Both the position numbers and the translations under genes were made by a program. DNA of 45,026 bases from Sphingomonas sp. PsM26 (lineage in GTDB: Bacteria; Pseudomonadota; Alphaproteobacteria; Sphingomonadales; Sphingomonadaceae), in assembly GCA_030433805.1 (NCBI GenBank), contig JARUXA010000025.1:1-45026 (forward strand). The letters are read 5' to 3'. Shown here piece by piece: positions 17,395-25,809 of this stretch. The notes under the pieces were generated by a model that worked only from the letters and a program-made list of their open reading frames with translations, was not told the DNA's origin and did no database searches. Within the stretch, counting starts at the first letter, position 1; the number at the start of each line of letters is the position of its first letter.

Positions 17395-18407
17395 GCGGTG
17401 CCCATCACTTGGGCCGCGAACCGTTCCATTTCCTCGGCCTGCGGGCTCATCTGGAGCAGCAGCAAATCGAGCCCGACGCCTTCGTAATCCGCGATGCGTT
17501 GCCGCAATTGCTCGGGCGTGCCGACCAGGTGTGGGCGAAGCCCGCGGTTGGAGACCGAATATTCCTGGATCTTGAGATCGCGCTCCAACTGCGTGCCCGA
17601 CAGCCATTGGTCGAAATTGGCGTATCCCGCGGGCAAATCGGTGACCGTGGTGATCCGCTCGAGCTCGCGCTGCGCTTCTGCCTCGCTGTCGCGGACGATC
17701 GCATAGGCGGCCATGCCGTATTGCATTGGCACTCCTCCGGCGGCCTGGCGGCGCGCAGCCATGTCGGCGATCTTGGGCGCGATCGCGTCGACCGGGTCGC
17801 CGTGCATGACATAGGCGTCGCATAGCGCCGCGATCAGCGTCTTGGCCTTCTCGCTTTCGCCCCCGGCATAGACGGTCGGGCGCTTGGCGGGCTTTGGCGC
17901 GCAGATCGCGTTCTCGGTGCGGTAGAATTGCCCGGCGAAGCTGAACCGGTCCTCGGTCCACAACCCGTCGACCACCGTCAGCCACTCGGCAGTGCGGGCA
18001 TAGCGGTCGTCATGCTCGTCGAACTGCAGGCCATATTGCTTCGCCTCGTCCGCCCACCACGACGACACGACGTTGAGCGCGAGCCGCCCGCCCGCGATCC
18101 GATCGATATTGGCGGCGGCCTTGGCGAACAGCGCGGGGTGGTGGAAGTTGGGGCGCACCGCGACCATCAGCTCGATCGTCTCGGTCACCGCGGCAAGCGC
18201 GGCGGCGGTCGACCAGGCATCCAGCGCGGGCTGTTCGACGCCCTTGATGTCGTTCAGGTTGAGCTCGGCGATCAAGGTCAGATCGTAACCGATCTGCTCC
18301 GCGCGCTGGGTCAGACGCCTGGTATAGTCCCAGCTCGCCTCCATCCCCTCGTCCGCCACGTTGCGCAACCACCCGCCGAAGACGGGAGTCCAATAGCCAT
18401 AGCGCAT
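17391..18407 (-). CDS. SsuD/SfnG-type FMNH2-dependent monooxygenase (luciferase-like)
   Basis: The 338-residue protein is a luciferase-like monooxygenase of the alkanesulfonate/dimethylsulfone group: FGGWLRNV near the N-terminus, AKAAANIDRIAGGRLALNVV, a GLQFDEHDDRYARTAEWL block and FAGQFYRTENA. It would use reduced FMN and O2 to cleave a carbon-sulfur bond. It needs a flavin reductase partner, and no typical SsuE/SfnF gene is adjacent. The ATG overlaps the ATP-grasp stop as TGATG with GAGGA upstream, and its stop overlaps metN, so uptake and oxidation are tightly coupled. Substrate is unknown. Sulfonate, sulfone or a methionine-derived compound are candidates. Confidence 0.88.
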   Translation of the reverse strand: MRYGYWTPVFGGWLRNVADEGMEASWDYTRRLTQRAEQIGYDLTLIAELNLNDIKGVEQPALDAWSTAAALAAVTETIELMVAVRPNFHHPALFAKAAANIDRIAGGRLALNVVSSWWADEAKQYGLQFDEHDDRYARTAEWLTVVDGLWTEDRFSFAGQFYRTENAICAPKPAKRPTVYAGGESEKAKTLIAALCDAYVMHGDPVDAIAPKIADMAARRQAAGGVPMQYGMAAYAIVRDSEAEAQRELERITTVTDLPAGYANFDQWLSGTQLERDLKIQEYSVSNRGLRPHLVGTPEQLRQRIADYEGVGLDLLLLQMSPQAEEMERFAAQVMGTA

Positions 18408-19312
18408 CAGCGGGCGTCCTCGATCACGGTCAGCAGATAGTCGACCAGCCGGTCGTGCGGTTCCCAGCCGAGCACGTCGAGCGGCTTGGCGACGAAATTG
18501 GAGAGTGCGTTGATGTCGTAGAAGCGCGGCACGCCGTCGCGATCGTCGATCATCACCTCGACCCCGCCGACGTCCAGCCCCGCCGCCGCTGCGATCGCCT
18601 CTGCGGCGGCGCGGAGTTCGGGCGCGGGCTCGGCCGACACCATCGGGATCGGTGCACCCGGAACCTGGCACGCATCCGCCGGACATAGATCGAACGTCCC
18701 GCCGCCCGCGATGTCGAGCGCGTAGAGGTAGGCGCGGTCGAGCGTTTCGATCCGCGTGACCGTGCCGTTCCGCGCGGGGACGTAATCCTGCACGAGCAAC
18801 ACGCCGTCGACGCTCGTTGGCAAGGTCTTGTCCGCAACCGCGGCGCGCAGTTCGTCCATCGAATCGTAGCGAACGATCCCGGCACCCGATCCGCCGATGT
18901 TGGCCTTCACGACCAGCGGAAACGCGAGCGTCGCCGCCGCCGCCTCGACGTCCTCCGCGCGGTGGACGACGCGCGTTGCCGGAATCGCAAGCCCCAGCCC
19001 CGCGATCAGCGACAATTGCCGCGCCTTGGACGAATCGATCGCGAGGACTTCCGGCCCGTTGACGATCCGTGCGCCGACCCGCCGCCAATGGTCGAGCAAG
19101 GCAATGCCGTGGAAGATCGGATGCTCGTCGCTGCGCAGGAAGCTCGACATCGCGATGCGGTTGAAGACGACCTTCGCGGGGGGCTGGCGGTCAGCCGGAT
19201 CGTAGTGCCCGTCGGGACGCTGCGCGGCGTAATCGACACCGCGCCGGTCGAGCGCGGCAAACAGCGGCGTGAACCACGCGGGATGTTCGTAAAGCAAAGC
19301 GAGGTCGGTCAC
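18407..19312 (-). CDS. RimK-like ATP-grasp ligase
   Basis: The 301-residue protein shows an ATP-grasp fold. There is an N-terminal preATP-type domain, then SSKARQLSLIAGLGLAIPAT, the nucleotide-binding strand PLVVKANIGGSGAGIVRYD, LLVQDYVPA, and the metal-binding end GVEVMIDDRDGVPRFYDIN, with Glu, Asp and Asn in the usual places. Such enzymes join a carboxylate to an amine or thiol through an acyl-phosphate. The GTG at 19312 has GGAG 5-6 nt upstream, and the longer open frame upstream is not family-like. It lies between a FAD protein and a sulfur monooxygenase, a place where no ligase is needed for simple sulfonate use, so its substrate is an open question. Confidence 0.85.
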   Translation of the reverse strand: MTDLALLYEHPAWFTPLFAALDRRGVDYAAQRPDGHYDPADRQPPAKVVFNRIAMSSFLRSDEHPIFHGIALLDHWRRVGARIVNGPEVLAIDSSKARQLSLIAGLGLAIPATRVVHRAEDVEAAAATLAFPLVVKANIGGSGAGIVRYDSMDELRAAVADKTLPTSVDGVLLVQDYVPARNGTVTRIETLDRAYLYALDIAGGGTFDLCPADACQVPGAPIPMVSAEPAPELRAAAEAIAAAAGLDVGGVEVMIDDRDGVPRFYDINALSNFVAKPLDVLGWEPHDRLVDYLLTVIEDAR

Positions 19313-19395
19313 GCCGTCTCCAGTTCCTGTCGGGCTCTCCCCGCCTCCATGACGCGCGGGAACAGTTGCGTCGGCAAACACCTGCTTGCCGCAAA

Positions 19396-19410
19396 CCAAG
19401 CATTTCTTGG
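19396..19410. promoter_or_regulatory. Small palindrome ahead of the ATP-grasp gene
   Basis: The plus strand reads CCAAG-CATTT-CTTGG (5-bp arms), 84 bp before the GTG of the ATP-grasp gene, inside the 112-bp gap after the FAD-protein gene. The spacing of a T-N11-A type site fits a LysR-family operator, and sulfur genes are often under such regulators. Evidence is limited to symmetry and place. No clear promoter hexamers were identified. Confidence 0.25.
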
Positions 19411-19424
19411 AATTCGGGAAATCG

Positions 19425-20774
19425 CTAGAGCCCTTCCGCGACCCAATGCGCGTTGGAAAGCCGTCGGGCAAGCGTCCAGGCCTGCGTGCGGATATCGGGC
19501 ACCGCGACGATTTCCCAGAACGCGCCGCGCGTCATCGGGCCGAGCGCGAACAGCCGGTCGTTGGGGGCGCCGTCGTCCGCGACCACCCGCATCTGGTCAT
19601 CCACGTCGATGCCGAGCCCCGCCGCATCCGGGCGGATCGCACCGCGCATCGTCAGGCGGTTGAGGACGGGTTCGCTGGTGCGGCGCAGGTCGCCTTGCGG
19701 GCCGGTGCAATTGATGATCCGCTGGACCTCGAGCCGTTGCTCCTCGCTCGCGCCGCGTGGCCTGAAACCGACCGACAGTCCGTCCGGGGTCGGCTCGACC
19801 CGGGCAACCTTGCCCGCGATCAGCTCGAGCCGCCCGGCGTCGCGCAGCGCATCGATCCGGCTGGCGACATCGGGCGCGAGGCGATGGCGGTGGATGTCCC
19901 ACCACGGTCGCGCATGGCGGATGAAGCGCGATCGTTCCTCAGCACTCGCGGCACGCCAGATATCCTGCGTGAACGGGCGCAGTTCGTCGATCGCGCCGCG
20001 CCACCCGATCTCCGCGCCGCGCGTCCGCAACGCGCGCACGCGCTCCGACAGGATCGGCGCGGGGCGTTCCTTGATCGGCACGAACGGCGCGCCCGGCGCG
20101 GCATGCGCGTGCGGCAGCAACCCGCGCCGCGATAGCGCGACGATCCGTCCGGCAAACCCCTTCGCATCCAGCAGCAGCACCACGTCGACCATCGTCAAAC
20201 CGGTGCCGAGGATGAAAACGGTATCGTCGGGGCCCAGCCCGTCGGTCGCCGCGGCATCCCAGCAATTGCCCGCATAGCGCCCGGGCGGAAGCCCATCGAG
20301 GTCAAGCCCGCCAGGAGTAGGCGGCGGCAGATTGCCAACGGCCAGGATCGCGGCATCCGCCTTGATCTGCGCACCGTCGCGCAGGACGACACGAACCCCC
20401 GCCCCGTGGATGACGTCTACCGCCTCAGCCTGAACGATCTGGAGCCGGTCGGGATGGTCCGCCGCGACGCGATCGAGCACGCTGCGCAGATAGGTGCCGT
20501 ACACCAGCCGCGGCACGAACGTGTGCCCGGTCGCAGCATGGCCCTGCGTCTCGAGCCAGCGCACGAAATGCGCGGGATCGTCCGGGAAAGCGCTCATGTT
20601 CGAGGCGCGCACGTTGAGCAGATGCGTCGGATGCGCCGCGCCATACGCGAGCCCGATCCCGGCATCCGCCTGACGATCGACCAGCGTCGCGCGCGGACCA
20701 TCGTGCCGCACCAGGTTGATCGCGGCGAGAGACCCCGAAAAGCCCCCGCCGATGATCGCAACATGTTCGATCAC
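19425..20774 (-). CDS. YdhS-like FAD/NAD(P)-binding protein
   Basis: The 449-residue protein begins with an FAD Rossmann motif, HVAIIGGGFSGSLAAINL. It continues with THLLNVRASNMSAFPDDPAHFVRWL, typical of the NAD_binding_9 family (COG4529, E. coli YdhS). A second nucleotide-binding motif, FILGTGLTMVDVVLLLDAKG, lies near residue 150-170. Reactions in this family are poorly known and some members resemble N-hydroxylating monooxygenases. The GTG at 20774 overlaps the end of a short upstream frame as GTGA. It heads the putative organosulfur unit, and its place next to an FMNH2-dependent oxygenase allows a role in flavin reduction or in substrate oxidation. Confidence 0.85.
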   Translation of the reverse strand: MIEHVAIIGGGFSGSLAAINLVRHDGPRATLVDRQADAGIGLAYGAAHPTHLLNVRASNMSAFPDDPAHFVRWLETQGHAATGHTFVPRLVYGTYLRSVLDRVAADHPDRLQIVQAEAVDVIHGAGVRVVLRDGAQIKADAAILAVGNLPPPTPGGLDLDGLPPGRYAGNCWDAAATDGLGPDDTVFILGTGLTMVDVVLLLDAKGFAGRIVALSRRGLLPHAHAAPGAPFVPIKERPAPILSERVRALRTRGAEIGWRGAIDELRPFTQDIWRAASAEERSRFIRHARPWWDIHRHRLAPDVASRIDALRDAGRLELIAGKVARVEPTPDGLSVGFRPRGASEEQRLEVQRIINCTGPQGDLRRTSEPVLNRLTMRGAIRPDAAGLGIDVDDQMRVVADDGAPNDRLFALGPMTRGAFWEIVAVPDIRTQAWTLARRLSNAHWVAEGL

Positions 20775-20902
20775 GCGGCAGCCCCGCCGTCGAAGCGCTC
20801 AACGTCCATGATAGTCTCCAGCCGTCCGTCGTCCCAACGGTTCAAGCCGTGCAAAGGTCGCGCGACGTCCCGCAGCACGACCGTCGTCACCGGTCGGTCC
20901 AT
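20771..20902 (-). CDS. Candidate small ORF, 43 codons, coupled to the FAD-protein gene
   Basis: A minus-strand frame starts at ATG 20902, 14 bp after the lipoprotein stop, and ends in TGA overlapping the GTG of the FAD protein (GTGA). About 80% of its codons end in G or C, in line with real genes nearby. The product begins MDRPVTTVVLRDVARPLHG and ends METIM-like residues then MDVERFDGGAAA. The SD before ATG 20902 is too close (GGAG, 2 nt). A much better one (GGAG at 20816-20819, 6 nt spacing) precedes an in-frame ATG at 20809, giving a 12-residue peptide. It could be a leader peptide, a coupling minigene or a small enzyme substrate. No family is recognised. Confidence 0.45.
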   Translation of the reverse strand: MDRPVTTVVLRDVARPLHGLNRWDDGRLETIMDVERFDGGAAA

Positions 20903-20916
20903 CGCTCCGACCGGCG

Positions 20917-21264
20917 TTACTTGTTTTCGACCGGGTCCGCCGCCGTCGTCGGATCCGCCCCGGCGTCCTTGCGAACGCTGCGTGCAGTCATTCCGGTGGC
21001 GGACGCGTCATCCATCATCTGCTCGTCGGGCGCGGTCGGGGCCGGCGGCGGGGTGTCGTCGACCATCGCGGTATTGGCGGTCTCGGTCGGCTCTACCGGC
21101 GGCGGTGCCGGTTCGGGCGTCGGCGTGGCAGGCTCAGGTGCGACGAGCTCGGCGTTGTCCGATCCGTTGTCGGTATAGACGGCTTCGTCATCCCCGCCCG
21201 AGCAGGCACCGAGGTTGAGGGTCAGCAGCGTCGCTGCGACGGCAAAGGCAAATTTGCGGTTCAT
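20917..21264 (-). CDS. Small Pro-rich lipoprotein
   Basis: The 115-residue protein has a short signal peptide with a lipobox ending in LGACS (Cys near 21), so it should be lipidated at the membrane. The mature part is acidic at first (GGDDEAVYTDN), then a Pro/Glu/Thr-rich tether (EPATPTPEPAPPPVEPTE), and a polar tail with no fold that I recognise. A strong AGGAGA precedes the ATG. The gene starts 15 bp after the L,D-transpeptidase stop. A spacer or anchoring role in the envelope is likely, possibly helping the transpeptidase. Confidence 0.75.
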   Translation of the reverse strand: MNRKFAFAVAATLLTLNLGACSGGDDEAVYTDNGSDNAELVAPEPATPTPEPAPPPVEPTETANTAMVDDTPPPAPTAPDEQMMDDASATGMTARSVRKDAGADPTTAADPVENK

Positions 21265-21279
21265 TCGATGTTCTCCTGC

Positions 21280-22812
21280 TCAGCGCGCGGCGAGCGTTTG
21301 CGTCTGCCGGGCGGACCGTGCCTCGATCTTGCTCGCGAGCGTCCCGTCCCACTTGTACGGATCGTCGCGGAAGCTGACCTGCCCGTTCTGGTTCGCAAAC
21401 GCGGTCCAGTACAGCAGATACACCGCAACCGGTGCCGCAAGCTTCGCGCGGACGGTCTTGCCCGCCGTCACCGTATCGTCGATCGTCTGCGCCGACCATT
21501 CCGGCGTGTTGCTCATCAACTGCTTGGCAAGCGCGCCCGGCTTTTCGAGCCGCACGCAGCCGTGGCTCGCGAGGCGGTCGAACCGAGCGAACCCCGCCTG
21601 CGCAGGTGTGTCGTGGAGATAGACGGCGAACGGATTGGCGAAATCGAACTTGTACCGGCCGAGCGCGCTGCGTTCGGACGACTGCTGCAACCGCTTGCTG
21701 CCGTCGCCATTGTCGATCACGCGGAAACCGTTGCGCGCGAGATAGCCCGGATGCGCCTTCTCCTTCGGCCACAATTCCTTGCCCGCGATCGTCGAGGGCA
21801 CGTTCCATGGCGGATTGAGTACGATGCTGTGGATCTGCGACACCAGCATCGGGGTCTCGTCGCCCGGACGGCCGGTGACCGCCTTCATCGACATGACCGG
21901 CGCGTCACCGTCGAACAGCGTCAGCACCGCGGCGGCGATGTTGACCTGCACGCGGTTCTGCTCGAGCGTCGGCGGCAACCAGCGCCAGCGCTCCATGTTC
22001 GCCTTGATCTGGCGAATGCGGGCATCGACGGGGACATTGAGCGCCGCCAGCGTCTGCGCGCCCAGCGTGCCCGTAGGGTTGAGGCCATAGCGGCGCTGGG
22101 CGCGGCGGAGTGCCTCGACCAGGCTCGTGTCGAACTTGTCGCCGCTTGCCTTGACCGTCGAGTCTTCTGTCGCGAGCCGCTTGCGCAGTGCGACGACGCG
22201 CGCGCCGCTGCTGCCGAAGGTCACGTCCGTTCCGGCGAGTTGCGACCAGCCGCCGTCTTCCGCGATCGCGCGATAGCGGGCGAGCCCTTCGACCAGCGTG
22301 TCATACCCCGCGTAGGGCGGCGGCAAGGCGGCGACCCATGCGCTCAGCCGGTCGTTAACGATCGCGTTACGGAGCGCGGGAAGCGGATCATAGGCGACGG
22401 GGCGCATCGCCCAGTCGCGCTGGAAGTCGCCCTCGGCAAGCCGCCCCGAATGGACCGTACGCGCATGATCGAGCGCCGCGCGGATCAGCCCGTCGTTATC
22501 GCGCGGCACCGTGCCCGGCGTGTCGCTCAGCCCCTGCGCGACGACGTCCTTGCGGATCAGCTCGGCAAGTTGCTTGGACTGGCTCGCGCTCAGCGTCGGC
22601 AAGATGATCTCCGGCGCGATCAGCGGTTGTACCGTCTGCGGCGGCGCCGTGGGGACGACCGGTGCCTGCATCGTCGGCGGGAGCAACGATACCGGCGGAG
22701 GAGTCTGGGCGAATACCGGGAACGGGGCGAGACAGGCACTCGCCACGGCATAGCGGGTCAGCCCGGATACCATGCGAGTAAGGGAAGATTCTGTGCGGCG
22801 CTTCATAGTCAT
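21280..22812 (-). CDS. YcbB-like murein L,D-transpeptidase
   Basis: The 510-residue secreted protein has a signal peptide (about 1-36, ending near VFAQ) and a Pro-rich linker. A long N-terminal domain follows, then a peptidoglycan-binding helix bundle (LVEALRRAQRRYGLNPTG, near 290) and a C-terminal YkuD catalytic domain with the motif SHGCVRLE near residue 430, where the Cys is the nucleophile. Similar YcbB/LdtD enzymes make 3-3 crosslinks in the cell wall. Starts at 22812 or 22806 are both possible. The lipoprotein gene follows closely, so the two form an operon. Confidence 0.93.
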   Translation of the reverse strand: MTMKRRTESSLTRMVSGLTRYAVASACLAPFPVFAQTPPPVSLLPPTMQAPVVPTAPPQTVQPLIAPEIILPTLSASQSKQLAELIRKDVVAQGLSDTPGTVPRDNDGLIRAALDHARTVHSGRLAEGDFQRDWAMRPVAYDPLPALRNAIVNDRLSAWVAALPPPYAGYDTLVEGLARYRAIAEDGGWSQLAGTDVTFGSSGARVVALRKRLATEDSTVKASGDKFDTSLVEALRRAQRRYGLNPTGTLGAQTLAALNVPVDARIRQIKANMERWRWLPPTLEQNRVQVNIAAAVLTLFDGDAPVMSMKAVTGRPGDETPMLVSQIHSIVLNPPWNVPSTIAGKELWPKEKAHPGYLARNGFRVIDNGDGSKRLQQSSERSALGRYKFDFANPFAVYLHDTPAQAGFARFDRLASHGCVRLEKPGALAKQLMSNTPEWSAQTIDDTVTAGKTVRAKLAAPVAVYLLYWTAFANQNGQVSFRDDPYKWDGTLASKIEARSARQTQTLAAR

Positions 22813-22932
22813 GGAAGCGCCTCTAACACGGCATCGGCGTGCTCTGCATCGCCTAATTGGGGTTTCGGCCCGACTTGACCCGAACGATTGCAGATCAACG
22901 GGTTGCCGGGAGCAAACCGATGGCGCCCGACG

Positions 22933-25716
22933 TCATCCGTTCAGGCCGAACACCGTCAGCGTAAGGTCCGGTTTGCGCGTGGTTACGACCGCGCTGCTCT
23001 GGATCCGGTCAAGCGCCGCCTGATAGCTTGCGGCTTGCGCGGACGCCCGCGTAACCGCCGCCTTGCTGCCCTTGGCCGATCCGCCGTTGGCCAGCGCAGC
23101 CTTGGTCGAATCCCAGTAGAGCGAGCGATAGCCGGTCTGGGTGATCGACATCGCCTGCTTGACCGCGTTGAGCGCGATCCCCGCGTCCTGCGCGGACGCC
23201 AGCGACAGCCCGGCGGAAAGGCCAAGGCCGAATTGCCCGCCGGGCGACACCTTCGGGGCACGCGCCGCGCGCACCGGTGGCTGCGACAGGATCTGCGGGT
23301 CGATCCCAATCTTCGACAGCACGTCCTGTCCGGGCGGCCCCGCGATCAGCTCGATCGTCGCGCCGCCGCGCGCGGTGATCTGGAACGCGCGGCCGTCGCC
23401 CTTGATCGTGCTCGCGACGCTCGCCTTTCCGCCGGTGAGCAGTCCGACGCGGCTGGCAAGCGACGCGACCGTGTCGTTCGGGCCGATCGTCAGCTTGATC
23501 GCGGCCCCGCGGTTGATCCGGATCGAGACGCTGTCGCCGACGCGGACGCTCGTCTGCGACACCAGGTTCGCGGAGACGTCGGGCGTCACCACGCCGCGAT
23601 TGAGGCCGAGCGCCTCGAGGACCGTGTCCCCGCCCGCCACCGCAGCGATCCGCACCGTGCCGGTTCGCGCACCGCTGGTGCCGAACTGTTCGACCGTCTC
23701 GATCGCGCCGGTCGTCGGATCGATCCGCCCGACGAAGCCGTCGACTTCGCCGCGCTTGGCGGTGCCCAACGTCCCGCTCGTCCGCCCGCCGACGTAGAGC
23801 GCATCGCCGAGGAAGCCGACACTGTCGATCTGGTCGTCCCCCGCCGTCGCCAGATAGGTCGTCGCGACACTGGCAAAATCGGCGCTGATCCGCGTGACGA
23901 ACCCGTCGCGCGCGCCACCGGTTGCGTTGACCTGATCGCCCGCCACCGCCCCCAGCGTCGCGCCACCGATCGCGATCGTACCATCCGCCGCCACCGCCAG
24001 TGCGCGAGCCTGTGCGGTGCCGAGCGAGACGCTCCCCGCTTCGGGATAAAGGTCATTGGAGTCATAACGTTGCAAGACACTGGTTGTACCCTGTTGCAAC
24101 AGCGCGAGGACCTGCCCGTCGTGGTCGAACGCAAGACTGGTGACACGATCGTCGCCACCGGTGTCGAGCACCTGCTGGTCCGTGACCTGCCCCATCGCAT
24201 CGAGCCGCGCGAGATACGCATCCCCGCCCCCGGTCGAAGCCCTCCCGCCGAGGAAGATCGTCCCGTCGTCGGCCACCGCCACCGCGGTCGCGCTGTCGAA
24301 GCTCGAAGTCCGGATCCGCTGCAACATCTGTTCGTCGCCATTGCCCGCAAAGCGCGCGACGACCATTGCGCTGCCGTTGGCAATGGGGTCTGCGCCGTCG
24401 GACACCGTCCCCGCAATCACCACGCCGCCGCCGGGCGCCAGCGCGAGTGCGGACCCGGTCGACGTTCCCGGCGTCCCCAAACTGCGCTGCCACAGCACGG
24501 TCCCCGCGCTGTCGCGCTTGGACAGGAACAGCATCGGGTTGCCGTTGGAAAGCACGCCGCCGAGATCGCCCCGCGTCGTCCCGAGGACGTAACTGAAGCC
24601 TTGCGGATCGACCACCAGCGCACTGACCGTCGTTTCGGCCGTCACGGGTGGCGGGGGTGGCGGTGTCACGCGGGGTGTGCCGGGTGCGGGCTTGATCGCC
24701 GGCTTGGGCCGCAACGCTGCGGTTGCGGTCGCCAGCCGGTCGGTCGCCGCAATCGTGCCGTCGAGCCGCTGCTCGATCGTTGCATCGGGGGTGTCGAACC
24801 GCAGCATCTGCACTCTGGTCGCGGACGTCGCCCCGGTCACGTCGGCGGCGGCGAACACCGTCGCGGGTGCGCCGGGTTGGTCGATCGTGATCCGTTCGTT
24901 GCCGGTCCGGTCGATCGTCAGGCCCCAGGCATCGCCGGTCTTGGTCACGCGAACCTTGACGTCCCAGCGCGGGATCGCTGCCCCGTCGGCATTGTATTGG
25001 ATCGCGCCGGCAGCATCGCGCGCGGGGATCGCGGCGATCGCGGTGGTGATCGCGGTGGCGATGCCGTCGAGCGTTGGGGGCTGCGGGGTCTGGGCGAGAT
25101 CGATGTCGACCACGTCGTTCATTTCGCGCTGTGACAGTGTGATCCGCAGCCGTTCCGCCCCGCCGACACCGGGCACCGTGGCGTACCGGTCGGCCACCAC
25201 GCCCTTGCCGACGATCGCCGGAATGATCTTGGGACCACCGATCGCGATGCTTTCGGCGCGAGTATGCGGCTGGTCGAACGCAAGTTGCAACTGATCGCCC
25301 AGCGTCGTGCCGAGGTAGCCGCGCAAGTCCTTCAATCCCCGCTCGAAGCTTTGCTGCAAGCTCTTGCGCTGCGCGTCGTTCGCGCTGCTGCTCGCCGCCG
25401 CCTGCGCCAGCACGCGCAACCGGTCGAGCGCCTTGTAGGTGGTGAAATCGGTCTGGACGTCACGCGGCAACGTGCCAGAGGCGGACCGCGTGTCGACGAT
25501 CGTCTTCATCGCCTGCACCGCCGCGACCGATGGCGACGGGGTGCGCGTCTGCGTCCAGGGGGCCGTCGTCGCAGGGGTCTTGAACTGCGCGCGGGCGGTG
25601 CGTTGCGCGGTGGTTTCGGTGGCGGCACCACCCACGCTCACGCCATAGGTGTCGAACGCGTTGGTCCGCGTCAGCAGGCTCAGGCCGGCAAGGCTATTGG
25701 AGACATCCGCCGCCAT
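22933..25716 (-). CDS. FlaEY-like flagellin-associated protein with beta-propeller centre
   Basis: The 927-residue protein starts MAADVSNSLAGLSLLTRTNAF. Its N-terminal part is rich in Ala/Gln helices like flagellin-family proteins. After a Pro-rich hinge (PRVTPPPPPPVTA, near 345) come repeated units of the type VVDPQGFSYVLGTT, VAVADDGTIFLGG and LAVAADGTIAIGG, a seven-or-so bladed propeller (about 360-680). The last part ends in helices with AQAASYQAALDRIQSSA. This is how I recall the Caulobacter FlaEY regulatory protein needed for flagellin assembly. The identity is from memory. GGAG precedes the ATG by 9 nt. FlbT is encoded just upstream. Confidence 0.7.
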   Translation of the reverse strand: MAADVSNSLAGLSLLTRTNAFDTYGVSVGGAATETTAQRTARAQFKTPATTAPWTQTRTPSPSVAAVQAMKTIVDTRSASGTLPRDVQTDFTTYKALDRLRVLAQAAASSSANDAQRKSLQQSFERGLKDLRGYLGTTLGDQLQLAFDQPHTRAESIAIGGPKIIPAIVGKGVVADRYATVPGVGGAERLRITLSQREMNDVVDIDLAQTPQPPTLDGIATAITTAIAAIPARDAAGAIQYNADGAAIPRWDVKVRVTKTGDAWGLTIDRTGNERITIDQPGAPATVFAAADVTGATSATRVQMLRFDTPDATIEQRLDGTIAATDRLATATAALRPKPAIKPAPGTPRVTPPPPPPVTAETTVSALVVDPQGFSYVLGTTRGDLGGVLSNGNPMLFLSKRDSAGTVLWQRSLGTPGTSTGSALALAPGGGVVIAGTVSDGADPIANGSAMVVARFAGNGDEQMLQRIRTSSFDSATAVAVADDGTIFLGGRASTGGGDAYLARLDAMGQVTDQQVLDTGGDDRVTSLAFDHDGQVLALLQQGTTSVLQRYDSNDLYPEAGSVSLGTAQARALAVAADGTIAIGGATLGAVAGDQVNATGGARDGFVTRISADFASVATTYLATAGDDQIDSVGFLGDALYVGGRTSGTLGTAKRGEVDGFVGRIDPTTGAIETVEQFGTSGARTGTVRIAAVAGGDTVLEALGLNRGVVTPDVSANLVSQTSVRVGDSVSIRINRGAAIKLTIGPNDTVASLASRVGLLTGGKASVASTIKGDGRAFQITARGGATIELIAGPPGQDVLSKIGIDPQILSQPPVRAARAPKVSPGGQFGLGLSAGLSLASAQDAGIALNAVKQAMSITQTGYRSLYWDSTKAALANGGSAKGSKAAVTRASAQAASYQAALDRIQSSAVVTTRKPDLTLTVFGLNG

Positions 25717-25809
25717 GGATCGTCACTCCGGGTCAGGACCCTTCTGGGTCACTTCCCATGATAGACGACACGCAAACCCCCGGTCGCAGGCGCGCACATT
25801 TTTTCGGGA

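Noticed and set aside
19313..19424. SAM-type riboswitch before the ATP-grasp gene
   Set aside because: The gap is 112 nt, and no known SAM or SAH aptamer core could be folded by eye. Only a small palindrome was seen.
22888..25134. Open frame of about 750 codons on the plus strand
   Set aside because: It lies opposite the FlaEY-like gene, and the product is Arg-rich with no motif. The minus-strand reading has an SD and repeat structure.
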